DNA of 64,000 nt, taken from NCBI RefSeq assembly GCF_015291705.1, contig NZ_CP030050.1, positions 6,262,001 to 6,326,000 of the forward strand, written 5' to 3'. The notes beneath the pieces are model-generated. The model worked only from the letters and a program-made list of their open reading frames with translations, did not search any database and was not told where the DNA came from. This DNA is from Bradyrhizobium arachidis. GTDB lineage: Bacteria > Pseudomonadota > Alphaproteobacteria > Rhizobiales > Xanthobacteraceae. Both the position numbers and the translations under genes were made by a program. Positions 21,282-32,708 of this stretch are shown in pieces (the stretch's first letter is position 1; each line of letters starts with the position of its first letter).

Positions 21282-21560
21282 TCAAGCCTTCTTGGCTTTC
21301 TTGTCGCCGGAGTGGCCATGGAAGGTCCGGGTCGGCGAGAACTCGCCGAACTTGTGACCGACCATTTCCTCGTTGACGGCCACCGGCACGTGCTTCTGAC
21401 CGTTGTAGACGCCGAAGGTCAGGCCGACGAATTGCGGCAGGATCGTCGAGCGACGGCTCCAGATCTTGATGACGTCGTGACGGCCGGACGAACGGGCGGC
21501 ATCTGCCTTCTTGAGCAGAGAACCCTCGACGAACGGGCCTTTCCAGACTGAACGAACCAT
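21282..21560 (-). CDS. rpsS: 30S ribosomal protein S19
   Basis: S19 forms a complex with S13 in the 30S head. 92 residues: [73 protein letters not shown]. 12 nt after rplB. Confidence 0.99.
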   Translation of the reverse strand: MVRSVWKGPFVEGSLLKKADAARSSGRHDVIKIWSRRSTILPQFVGLTFGVYNGQKHVPVAVNEEMVGHKFGEFSPTRTFHGHSGDKKAKKA

Positions 21561-21572
21561 GTCCGGCGTTCC

Positions 21573-22406
21573 TTACTTCTTCCGCTTGTGGCGGCTTAGG
21601 AGAATGAATTTGTTGGTCGACTTGTTGGAGCGGGTCTTCTTGCCCTTGGTCGGCTTGCCCCACGGGGTGACCGGGTGGCGGCCGCCCGAGGTACGACCTT
21701 CGCCACCGCCGTGCGGATGGTCGATCGGGTTCATCGAAACGCCGCGATTATGCGGCTTGCGGCCCAGCCAACGGTTGCGGCCGGCCTTGCCGATCGAGGT
21801 GTTCATGTGATCCGGGTTCGACACCGCGCCGATCGTGCCGCGGCAACGGCCGTGCACCAGACGCTGCTCGCCCGAGTTCAGGCGGATGATGACGTAGTCC
21901 TGGTCGCGGCCGACGAGCTGGGCGTAGGTGCCCGCCGAACGAGCGAGCTGGCCGCCCTTCCCGATCTTGACCTCGATGTTGTGGATGATCGTGCCGACCG
22001 GCATGTTGCCGAGCGGCATGACGTTGCCCGGCTTCACGTCGACATAGTTGCCGGCGACGATGGTGTCGCCCACGGCCAGGCGCTGCGGCGCCAGGATGTA
22101 GGCCTGCTCGCCGTCCTGATACTTGATCAGCGCGATGAACGCAGTGCGGTTGGGATCGTACTCCAGCCGCTCGACCGTCGCGGGCGCATCGACCTTGTCA
22201 CGCTTGAAGTCGACGATGCGCAGCGTCTGCTTGTGACCGCCGCCGCGGAAACGCACGGTGATGCGACCGGTGTTGTTGCGACCGCCCGAGGAGTGCTTGC
22301 CTTCGGTGAGCGCCTTGACCGGCTTGCCCTTGTAGAGGGCCGAACGATCGACCATGACCAGCTGGCGCTGGCCCGGCGTCGTGGGATTGAATGTCTTCAG
22401 TGCCAT
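21573..22406 (-). CDS. rplB: 50S ribosomal protein L2
   Basis: L2 is essential for subunit association and peptidyl transfer. 277 residues: [44 protein letters not shown], and the C-terminal [31 protein letters not shown], which carries the conserved functional His (PHGGGEG). Full length and in S10 order. Confidence 0.99.
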   Translation of the reverse strand: MALKTFNPTTPGQRQLVMVDRSALYKGKPVKALTEGKHSSGGRNNTGRITVRFRGGGHKQTLRIVDFKRDKVDAPATVERLEYDPNRTAFIALIKYQDGEQAYILAPQRLAVGDTIVAGNYVDVKPGNVMPLGNMPVGTIIHNIEVKIGKGGQLARSAGTYAQLVGRDQDYVIIRLNSGEQRLVHGRCRGTIGAVSNPDHMNTSIGKAGRNRWLGRKPHNRGVSMNPIDHPHGGGEGRTSGGRHPVTPWGKPTKGKKTRSNKSTNKFILLSRHKRKK

Positions 22407-22418
22407 CGTCGTACGACC

Positions 22419-22721
22419 TTACAGACCGGTGGTCACGTCGATCCGATGGCCCTCTTCGAGGGTCACGATCGCGCGCTTGGAGTTCGACTGCGAACCGAGA
22501 TTGCCGCGGAAGACCTTGGTCTTGCCCTTGCGGACCAGCGTGTTGACGCTCTTGACCTTGACGTCGAACAGCTTCTCGATCGCTTCCTTGATCTGCGGCT
22601 TGGTCGCCTTCGCGGCCACCTTGAACAGCACCTTGTTGTGCTCCGAGGCGATCGTGGCCTTTTCGGTCACGACCGGCGACAGGATCACGTCGTAGTGGCG
22701 AGGCTCGATGTTCTTGCTCAT
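22419..22721 (-). CDS. rplW: 50S ribosomal protein L23
   Basis: L23 is the docking site for trigger factor and SRP at the tunnel exit. 100 residues: [61 protein letters not shown]. Its ATG overlaps the rplD stop by 4 nt (ATGA), so the two are translationally coupled. Confidence 0.98.
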   Translation of the reverse strand: MSKNIEPRHYDVILSPVVTEKATIASEHNKVLFKVAAKATKPQIKEAIEKLFDVKVKSVNTLVRKGKTKVFRGNLGSQSNSKRAIVTLEEGHRIDVTTGL

Positions 22722-23338
22722 TTGAAGCGCGCCTCCAGCGCATCGATGGCGGCCTTGGTCAGAACGAGCTTCTGACGGCGCAGGATGTCATAGACGTTGA
22801 TGCCCTGGATCGGCAGCACGTCCATGTTCGGGATATTGCGGGCCGCAGCGGCAAAGCCGTTGTTGAGCTCGGCGCCGTCGATGATCAGCGCGTTGGTGAG
22901 CCCCAGGCCCGAGAAGTGACCGAGCAGCGCCTTGGTCTTGGCGGCTTCCAGCGCGGCCTTCTCGATCACGACGAGATCGCCGTCCTTGGCCTTGGCCGAG
23001 AGCGCATGCTTGAGCGCGAGCGCGCGGACCTTCTTCGGCAGGTCCGTGGCGTGCGAACGCACCACCGGACCGAAGGCACGGCCACCGCCGCGGAACTGCG
23101 GCACGCGGGCCGAGCCGTGACGAGCACCGCCGGTGCCCTTCTGCTTGTACATCTTCTTGCCGGTGCGCCAGATCTCGGCGCGGCCCTTGGCCTTGTGCGT
23201 GCCGGCCTGGCGCTTGTTGAGCTGCCACTGCACGCAGCGCGCGATGATGTCCTCGCGCGGCTCGAGACCGAAGATGGCGTCGGACAGCTGGACGGAGCCG
23301 GCTTCCTTACCTTCGAGGGTGGTGACCTTCAGTTCCAT
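22718..23338 (-). CDS. rplD: 50S ribosomal protein L4
   Basis: L4 lines the exit tunnel and, in enteric bacteria, represses the S10 operon. 206 residues: [24 protein letters not shown], the tunnel loop [30 protein letters not shown], and [23 protein letters not shown]. One nt separates it from the rplC stop. Confidence 0.98.
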   Translation of the reverse strand: MELKVTTLEGKEAGSVQLSDAIFGLEPREDIIARCVQWQLNKRQAGTHKAKGRAEIWRTGKKMYKQKGTGGARHGSARVPQFRGGGRAFGPVVRSHATDLPKKVRALALKHALSAKAKDGDLVVIEKAALEAAKTKALLGHFSGLGLTNALIIDGAELNNGFAAAARNIPNMDVLPIQGINVYDILRRQKLVLTKAAIDALEARFK

Positions 23339-23339
23339 C

Positions 23340-24053
23340 TCACGCCTCCTGCGCAGCCGGAGCGGCTTCCGCGTCGCCAGCGACCTTGAACTTGCCGGGC
23401 TTCGGAGCTTCCTTCGGCAACGGCTTCTTGACGGCGTCGCGCACGCGGATCCAGCCGCCCTTGGAGCCGGGAACGGCGCCTTCGACGAGGATCAGGCCGC
23501 GCTCGACATCGGTCTGGACGACGCGGAGGTTGAGCGTGGTGATGCGGTCGACACCCATGTGGCCGGGCATCTTCTTGTTCTTCCAGGTCTTGCCGGGGTC
23601 CTGACGACCACCGGTCGAACCGATCGAGCGGTGCGAGATCGACACACCGTGCGTGGCGCGCAGACCGCCGAAGTTCCAGCGCTTCATACCGCCGGCAAAG
23701 CCCTTACCGACCGAGGTGCCGGTGACGTCGACGAACTGGCCGACGACGAAGTGATCGGCCTGGATCTCGGCGCCGACCGGGATCATGGCATCCGCGGTGA
23801 CGCGGAATTCCTCGACCCGGCGCTTCGGCTCGACCTTGGCGACCGCGAACTGGCCGCGTTCGGCCTTGGGCATGTAAACGGTCTTGCGGGCACCAGAACC
23901 GAGCTGGAGCGCGACGTAACCGTTCTTCTCTTCGGTGCGGTGGCCTACGACCTGGCAATTGCCGAGCTTCAGCACGGTCACGGGGATATGTTCGCCGGCC
24001 TCCGTGAAGACCCGCGTCATCCCGACCTTTTGTGCGATCACTCCGGAGCGCAT
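23340..24053 (-). CDS. rplC: 50S ribosomal protein L3
   Basis: L3 reaches the peptidyl-transferase centre. 237 residues: [95 protein letters not shown]. It has the Gln of the methylatable GGRQDPG site and an Ala/Pro/Glu-rich C-terminal extension (about 25 residues) beyond E. coli L3. Confidence 0.98.
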   Translation of the reverse strand: MRSGVIAQKVGMTRVFTEAGEHIPVTVLKLGNCQVVGHRTEEKNGYVALQLGSGARKTVYMPKAERGQFAVAKVEPKRRVEEFRVTADAMIPVGAEIQADHFVVGQFVDVTGTSVGKGFAGGMKRWNFGGLRATHGVSISHRSIGSTGGRQDPGKTWKNKKMPGHMGVDRITTLNLRVVQTDVERGLILVEGAVPGSKGGWIRVRDAVKKPLPKEAPKPGKFKVAGDAEAAPAAQEA

Positions 24054-24104
24054 CGGCTTGCTTCCTGTTCTTTCTGTCCGCTTACGCGAACGGGATCCAA
24101 AATC

Positions 24105-24413
24105 TTAGAGCTTGATCTCGACGTCGACACCGGCGGCCAGGTCGAGCTTCATCAAAGCATCGACGGTCTGCGGGGTCGGATCGACGATGTCGAGCAGGCG
24201 CTTGTGCGTGCGCATCTCGAACTGCTCGCGGCTCTTCTTGTCGACGTGGGGCGAACGGTTGACGGTGAACTTCTCGATGCGGGTGGGCAGCGGAATGGGT
24301 CCGCGGACCTGCGCGCCGGTGCGCTTCGCCGTGTTCACGATCTCGCGGGTCGACGTATCGAGGATACGATGGTCGAACGCCTTGAGACGGATACGAATGT
24401 TTTGGCCGTTCAT
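24105..24413 (-). CDS. rpsJ: 30S ribosomal protein S10 (NusE)
   Basis: S10 works in the ribosome and, as NusE, in NusG/NusB antitermination complexes. 102 residues: [96 protein letters not shown]. It is separated from tuf by repeat copy C and a normal spacer, with no S10-type leader visible between them. Confidence 0.99.
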
Positions 24414-24431
24414 TGCCGATTCTTTCTTAGT

Positions 24432-24490
24432 GAGTGGCGAGTAGCGAATAGCGAATAGAAACTATTCGCCACTCGCCATTCCCTATTCGC
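24432..24490. repeat. Heptamer-built inverted repeat, copy C (tuf-rpsJ gap)
   Basis: Hairpin of about 27-nt arms around AAAC: left arm GAGTGG CGAGTAG CGAATAG CGAATAG, right arm TATTCGCCACTCGCCATTCC. It starts 4 nt after the tuf stop. Same family and same relative position as copies A and B. Confidence 0.88.
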
Positions 24491-24494
24491 GTGG

Positions 24495-25685
<1,191 letters not shown>

Positions 25686-25726
25686 TTGACTCTCCGTTCA
25701 ATCGTCAGCTTTCAGACCGACGACAA

Positions 25727-27799
<2,073 letters not shown>

Positions 27800-27832
27800 G
27801 GGGTGTTCCTTGCGAGTCCGTTTGTTTCGCCG

Positions 27833-28318
<486 letters not shown>

Positions 28319-28690
28319 TTACTTCGGACGCTTGGCGCCGTACTTCGAACGACGCTGCTTACGGTTCTTGACGCCCTGGGTATCCAGAACGCCGCGGAGG
28401 ATGTGGTAGCGCACGCCGGGCAAGTCCTTGACGCGGCCGCCGCGGATCATGACCACCGAGTGCTCCTGGAGGTTATGGCCCTCGCCGGGGATGTAGCCGA
28501 TCACCTCGAAGCCGTTGGTCAGGCGCACCTTGGCGACCTTACGAAGCGCCGAGTTCGGCTTCTTCGGGGTCGTGGTGTAGACGCGCGTGCAAACACCGCG
28601 CTTCTGCGGCGACTGCTGCAGCGCCGGCACCTTCTTGCGCGACTTCTGCACTTCACGCGGTTGAGCGATCAGCTGGTTGATCGTCGGCAT
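28319..28690 (-). CDS. rpsL: 30S ribosomal protein S12
   Basis: S12 monitors codon-anticodon pairing. 123 residues from ATG 28690 ([24 protein letters not shown]). The upstream frame is not S12-like. Lys in [13 protein letters not shown] and [14 protein letters not shown] are the streptomycin-relevant lysines and are unmutated, so the allele is the sensitive type. First gene of the str-S10-spc-alpha block. Confidence 0.99.
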   Translation of the reverse strand: MPTINQLIAQPREVQKSRKKVPALQQSPQKRGVCTRVYTTTPKKPNSALRKVAKVRLTNGFEVIGYIPGEGHNLQEHSVVMIRGGRVKDLPGVRYHILRGVLDTQGVKNRKQRRSKYGAKRPK

Positions 28691-29374
28691 CCTGGCCTTA
28701 CCCTTTGTTCTGTCGCGGCCCCTTCCGGGCCCGCTGTCTTGGCGCGGTCCGTCGCCGGAACCGCAAATTCTTCTCGGGCCACCTGCCCGACGAGGCCGCC
28801 TTTTGCGGAACAATCCGCACAAAGCGAAATTGCGCCAACCGCTCCATCAACGAGCGGAAAGCGCTTCGACGCCACAGAGGACCGCGATATTGAGGCCGAT
28901 CAGCGTAAAGCTGCGGCCTGCGCACCGAGGTCATGCATCCGAATTCGATCTCAAGAGAACGAGCTCAAGAGAACTAAAATCGCACTGGCATTGCCTAGCT
29001 ATGATCGACAGCGTTTGAGCGGCATTCGTCGAGGTTGGTGCCCGCTTAATCGATCCCCGAGATATGGTCCCTGGCGATCAACGGGTGGCCCGTTCCGACG
29101 TTGGCGATGCTCACCGCCTGTCGTTAAGTGAGGCGCTTTCTATAAGTGAGAATCGCTCAAGTCAAGGTGAAACGACAGTCAGAAAACGCTTCTCGCGACT
29201 GTCGAAATCGCTGTTTGTCGCACTCACCGCGTCATCCGGATATGGGCATGGGTTTCCTGTTCCGCTACCCCAGCGACCCATTTACATCCGGGCGAAATAT
29301 ACTTTTATATCTCTTGCTAAGGCTTTTTTTCCTGTTGATGCGGCAATCTGCCGCCTTCGGCAGAGATTTACGCC
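28691..29374. other. Intergenic region upstream of rpsL and the divergent flavoprotein
   Basis: About 680 bp without a credible gene. It holds a candidate minus-strand promoter (29139-29166), giving rpsL a leader of about 440 nt. It also holds a tandem direct repeat CTCAAGAGAAC (28950-28960 and 28964-28974). On the plus strand, an AT-rich stretch (ATATACTTTTATATCTC, about 29298-29314) may be the flavoprotein promoter. A CTGCCG-CCTT-CGGCAG hairpin (29348-29363) ends 11 nt before that gene's ATG and could hinder its translation. Confidence 0.6.
29139..29166 (-). promoter_or_regulatory. Candidate promoter of the str-S10 ribosomal block
   Basis: On the minus strand, CTTGAC (29166-29161), a 16-nt spacer and TATAGA (29144-29139). 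This fits the alphaproteobacterial housekeeping consensus (CTTGAC/CTATAT). It would start transcription near 29132, leaving a long leader before rpsL. A closer promoter is not excluded. Confidence 0.55.
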
Positions 29375-30625
29375 ATGCGGTACACCGACATTGCCATCAT
29401 CGGCGGGGGTTTGTCCGGCTCGACCACCGCTGCGATGCTCGGCCGCGCCGGCATTTCGACAGCCCTGATCGATCCGCATGAGAGCTATCCGGCGGATTTT
29501 CGCGTCGAGAAACTCAGCGGCCATGTCCAGGTCGAGCGATTCCTGAAGACCGGAATCGGAGAATCGGTGCTGCGCCGCGCCACCTTTGCCGGCGAGAACT
29601 GGATCGCGCGTTTCGGCCGTCTGCTCGACAAGGCGCCGAGCCGGCAGTTCAACATCCTCTACGATTCCCTGGTTGGCGCCGTCCGCGACGAGATCCCTGC
29701 GAGCGTCGAGCGCATCTGCGCCAAGGCCGTTGCGGTCGAGACCAGCCCGGAGCGGCAGCGGGTCTCGCTCTCCAATGACGAGACGATCTCGGCCCGCCTC
29801 GTCGTGCTCGCCAATGGCCTCAATGTCGGCCTGCGCCACCAGCTCGGCATTGCGCGGAAGGTCGTCAGCGCCTGCCATTCGATCTCGATCGGATTCGACG
29901 TGGTGCCGGCGGGGCGGAATTCGTTCGATTTCCCCGCATTGACCTATTTCTCGGAGCGGCCGAGCGACCGCATTCCCTACATCACGCTGTTTCCGATCGG
30001 CCCGCGGATGCGCGCCAATCTGTTCGTCTACCGCAGCTTCGACGATCCCTGGCTCGGCGAGCTGCGTCGCAGGCCAGCCGGGACGCTGAACGCCGCCCTA
30101 CCCCGGCTCAAACACATCACCGGCCCATTCGACATTCCCGGCGAGATCAAGATCCGCCCGGTCGATCTCTATGTGAACGATGCAAGCGGCCAGCCCGGCC
30201 TCGTATTGGTGGGCGATGCCTTCGCGACCTCCTGCCCCGCCGCAGGCACCGGCTGCGACAAGGTCTTCACGGACGTCGAGCGGCTCTGCAATGTCTACAT
30301 CCCGCAGTGGCTCGCCTCCGACGGGATGGATGCGGCGAAGGTCGCCGCGTTCTATGCCGATCCCGTCAAGCGGGCCTGCGACGAATGGTCGGCGGCGAAG
30401 GCGTTCGATTTCCGCTTGGTCTCGACCGCGACAGGCCCCTATTGGACGGCACAGCGCTGGGCGCGCTTCATGGCCTGGTCGGTTCAGGGGCTCTTGCGGC
30501 CGCTCGGAGGTGCCTTCGATCTGGAGCCGAACTTCCTCGGTCACTCCTCCTCGTCGTCCTCGTCCTCATCATCCTCAAGGTCGTCGTCTTCCTCGTCGTC
30601 ATCCTCGCTGTCGTCATCGGCCTGA
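29375..30625 (+). CDS. FAD-dependent oxidoreductase (PHBH-fold) with poly-Ser tail
   Basis: Probable flavin monooxygenase or reductase, 416 residues. The N-terminal dinucleotide fold MRYTDIAIIGGGLSGSTTAAML with GxGxxG at about 10-15 binds FAD. ARLVVLANG is in the usual second contact, and GLVLVGDAFATSCPAAGTGCDKV is the GD motif of PHBH-like enzymes (UbiH, halogenases, geranylgeranyl reductases). Substrate unknown. The last 28 codons after NFLGH are nearly all Ser, because they run antisense to the acidic C-terminus of the convergent ABC gene (85-nt overlap, 30541-30625). The functional protein probably ends near NFLG; the tail seems a by-product of read-through into the neighbour, or a shared-sequence overlap. 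No strong Shine-Dalgarno is visible. Confidence 0.82.
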   Translation: MRYTDIAIIGGGLSGSTTAAMLGRAGISTALIDPHESYPADFRVEKLSGHVQVERFLKTGIGESVLRRATFAGENWIARFGRLLDKAPSRQFNILYDSLVGAVRDEIPASVERICAKAVAVETSPERQRVSLSNDETISARLVVLANGLNVGLRHQLGIARKVVSACHSISIGFDVVPAGRNSFDFPALTYFSERPSDRIPYITLFPIGPRMRANLFVYRSFDDPWLGELRRRPAGTLNAALPRLKHITGPFDIPGEIKIRPVDLYVNDASGQPGLVLVGDAFATSCPAAGTGCDKVFTDVERLCNVYIPQWLASDGMDAAKVAAFYADPVKRACDEWSAAKAFDFRLVSTATGPYWTAQRWARFMAWSVQGLLRPLGGAFDLEPNFLGHSSSSSSSSSSSRSSSSSSSSSLSSSA

Positions 30626-32574
30626 GCCGCAGCGCTGTGCGGCTGGTGCATCTGGTCGTTCCACAGCTTGCGATAGGTGCCGTTCTTCGCGAGCAGCTCG
30701 GCATGCGGGCCGCGCTCGATCGCCCTGCCCCCTGAAATGACGATGATCTCGTCCATCTCGACCACCGAGGTCAGGCGATGCGTCGACCAGATCATGGTGC
30801 GGCCCTTGGCGACCTTCAGCAGAGTGCGATTGATCGCCGCTTCCGTGGTCTGGTCCAGCGCCGAGGTGGCCTCGTCGAGCAGCAGCACCGAGGGATTGCG
30901 GATGATCGCGCGCGCGATCGCGATGCGTTGGCGCTGGCCGCCCGACAAGGTGTCGCCGCGCTCGCCGACCGGGGTGTCGTAACGCTGCGGCAGGCTCATG
31001 ATGTAGCGATGGATCTCGGCCTTCTTCGCCGCCTCCTCCACCTCCTCGTCGGTCGCGCCCTCCTTGCCGAGCCGGATGTTCTCGCGGATCGACATGTTGA
31101 ACAGCATGTTCTCCTGGAACACGACCGCCATGCTCCGGCGCAGCGAATCCAGCGTCACCTTGCGGACGTCGACGCCGTCGATGGTGACGCGCCCCTCATC
31201 GGGCACGTAGAGCCGCAGGATCAAATTGAGCAGCGTGCTCTTGCCCGAGCCCGAGGGCCCGACGATGGCGATGCTCTTGCCGACGTTTAGCTTGAGGCTG
31301 AGATTGTCCAGCACCGGCGTCTGGCTGCCTTCGTACTGGAAGGTGACGTGGTCGAAGGTGATGTCGTTGGTGATGCGCGGCAGGTCGGGCGCGCCCGGCC
31401 GATCGGCGCCGCGGGTCGGCTCGTCGAGCAGCTCCTGGATGTGGCGGATCGCGGCGGCCGAGGAGATCGACACCGGGATGAAGTGCATCACATGGGCGAT
31501 GTTGTAGGAGACCTCCCAGAACGCGCTCTCGAAGGTGACGAAGGTGCCGATGGTGATCTGGCCCTTGGTCGCCAGATAGGCGCCGATCGCGAGCACCACG
31601 AGATGCAGCATCAGCACCGAGATGGTGACCGTTCGCTCCACCATGGTCGACAGGAACGCCGCGGAGGCGATCTTGTTGCGGGTCTCGTCGTTGCGGAAGC
31701 GGAAGAAGCCGAACATCTTGCGCTGCAGGCTGAACGCCTTGATCACGGCCTGCGCCGCCACGTTCTCCTGCACCATGCCGAGCAGCGCACTCTCGTTGAG
31801 CTTCTGCTCGTAATTGGCCTGCACCGCCTTCGGGGTGAGGATGCGCGGGCCGATCAGCGTGATCGGGAACACCAGCAGCGCGACGACGGCGAGCTGCCAG
31901 TTCAGGAACACCATTAGGACAATGCCGGCGACCAATTCCAGAAACGGCAGCGCCGCGCTGTTGGCGAAGGTCTTGACCGAGCCTTCGAAGGCCGAGAGGT
32001 CGACCGAGAAGCGCGACAGGATCTCGCCGCGCTTGGAGCGGCCGAAATAGGCCGCCGGCAGGTCCTGGACGTGCTCGAACAGGCGCTTGCGGACGTCGGA
32101 GATGATGCAGGCGGCCAGCCGCGCGTCCCAGCGCTCGTACCAGACCGCGACGATAGAGGTGAAGATGCCGGCGGCCGCGAGCACGCCGAGGATCTTGTAC
32201 AGCGCCTGGAAATCCTCCTCGCCGAGCGCGTCGTCGATCAGGTATTTCAGGCTGAGCGGCATGATGACGTTGAACAGCGTCTCGACGACGACGCCGAACG
32301 CCACGAACGACAGCATCCGCTTGTAGTTGGCGAGGAAGGGCTTGATGAAACCCAGGATGGTCGCGAGCGCGCCGGCCGCCTCGCGCGCGGTAAAGACGAC
32401 GAGGTCCTCGTCCTCATCGTCGTCATCGAGCTCCAGCTCGTCATCCTCCTCGTCTTCATCGTCCTCGTCGCCTTCGAGGTCCGGCTTGGCGGCGGCGGCG
32501 AGCTTGTCGTCGAGCTCGGTCGCCTCTTCGGCGGCGAGCTTCTGTTTGTCGGGCGAGAGAGGCTTGGACGCCAT
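30541..32574 (-). CDS. MsbA-type ABC exporter with acidic N- and C-terminal runs
   Basis: A half-transporter of 677 residues that should work as a homodimer in the inner membrane. After a cytoplasmic N-terminus with an Asp/Glu run at about 33-60 (EGDEDDEDEEDDELELDDDD), six transmembrane helices span about 80-370. The nucleotide-binding domain has Walker A GPSGSGKSTLLN, Q-loop VFQENMLF, signature LSGGQRQRIAIARA, Walker B VLLLDEATSALD and H-loop STHRL. The C-terminus is again almost all Asp/Glu (SEDDDEEDDDLEDDEDEDDEEE). Such exporters move lipids, glycans or small molecules; the cargo is unknown. It lies 134 nt behind the flavoprotein-methyltransferase gene on the same strand, so co-transcription is likely. 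Confidence 0.9.
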   Translation of the reverse strand: MASKPLSPDKQKLAAEEATELDDKLAAAAKPDLEGDEDDEDEEDDELELDDDDEDEDLVVFTAREAAGALATILGFIKPFLANYKRMLSFVAFGVVVETLFNVIMPLSLKYLIDDALGEEDFQALYKILGVLAAAGIFTSIVAVWYERWDARLAACIISDVRKRLFEHVQDLPAAYFGRSKRGEILSRFSVDLSAFEGSVKTFANSAALPFLELVAGIVLMVFLNWQLAVVALLVFPITLIGPRILTPKAVQANYEQKLNESALLGMVQENVAAQAVIKAFSLQRKMFGFFRFRNDETRNKIASAAFLSTMVERTVTISVLMLHLVVLAIGAYLATKGQITIGTFVTFESAFWEVSYNIAHVMHFIPVSISSAAAIRHIQELLDEPTRGADRPGAPDLPRITNDITFDHVTFQYEGSQTPVLDNLSLKLNVGKSIAIVGPSGSGKSTLLNLILRLYVPDEGRVTIDGVDVRKVTLDSLRRSMAVVFQENMLFNMSIRENIRLGKEGATDEEVEEAAKKAEIHRYIMSLPQRYDTPVGERGDTLSGGQRQRIAIARAIIRNPSVLLLDEATSALDQTTEAAINRTLLKVAKGRTMIWSTHRLTSVVEMDEIIVISGGRAIERGPHAELLAKNGTYRKLWNDQMHQPHSAAAQADDDSEDDDEEDDDLEDDEDEDDEEE

Positions 32575-32708
32575 GATACCAACCGATGCTGACGGCCGGC
32601 ATGACCGCAGAGAAAGCAGGAAATAGCGGAGAGCCGCTATTGCACCGATTCTATGCGATCAAAATGAATTCGGCAAAACAATTGGCGAATTCACCCGATC
32701 CTTGAGCG

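Noticed and set aside
29064..29481. Short open frames upstream of the flavoprotein
   Set aside because: They run through promoter and leader sequence and have no ribosome site or recognisable protein.
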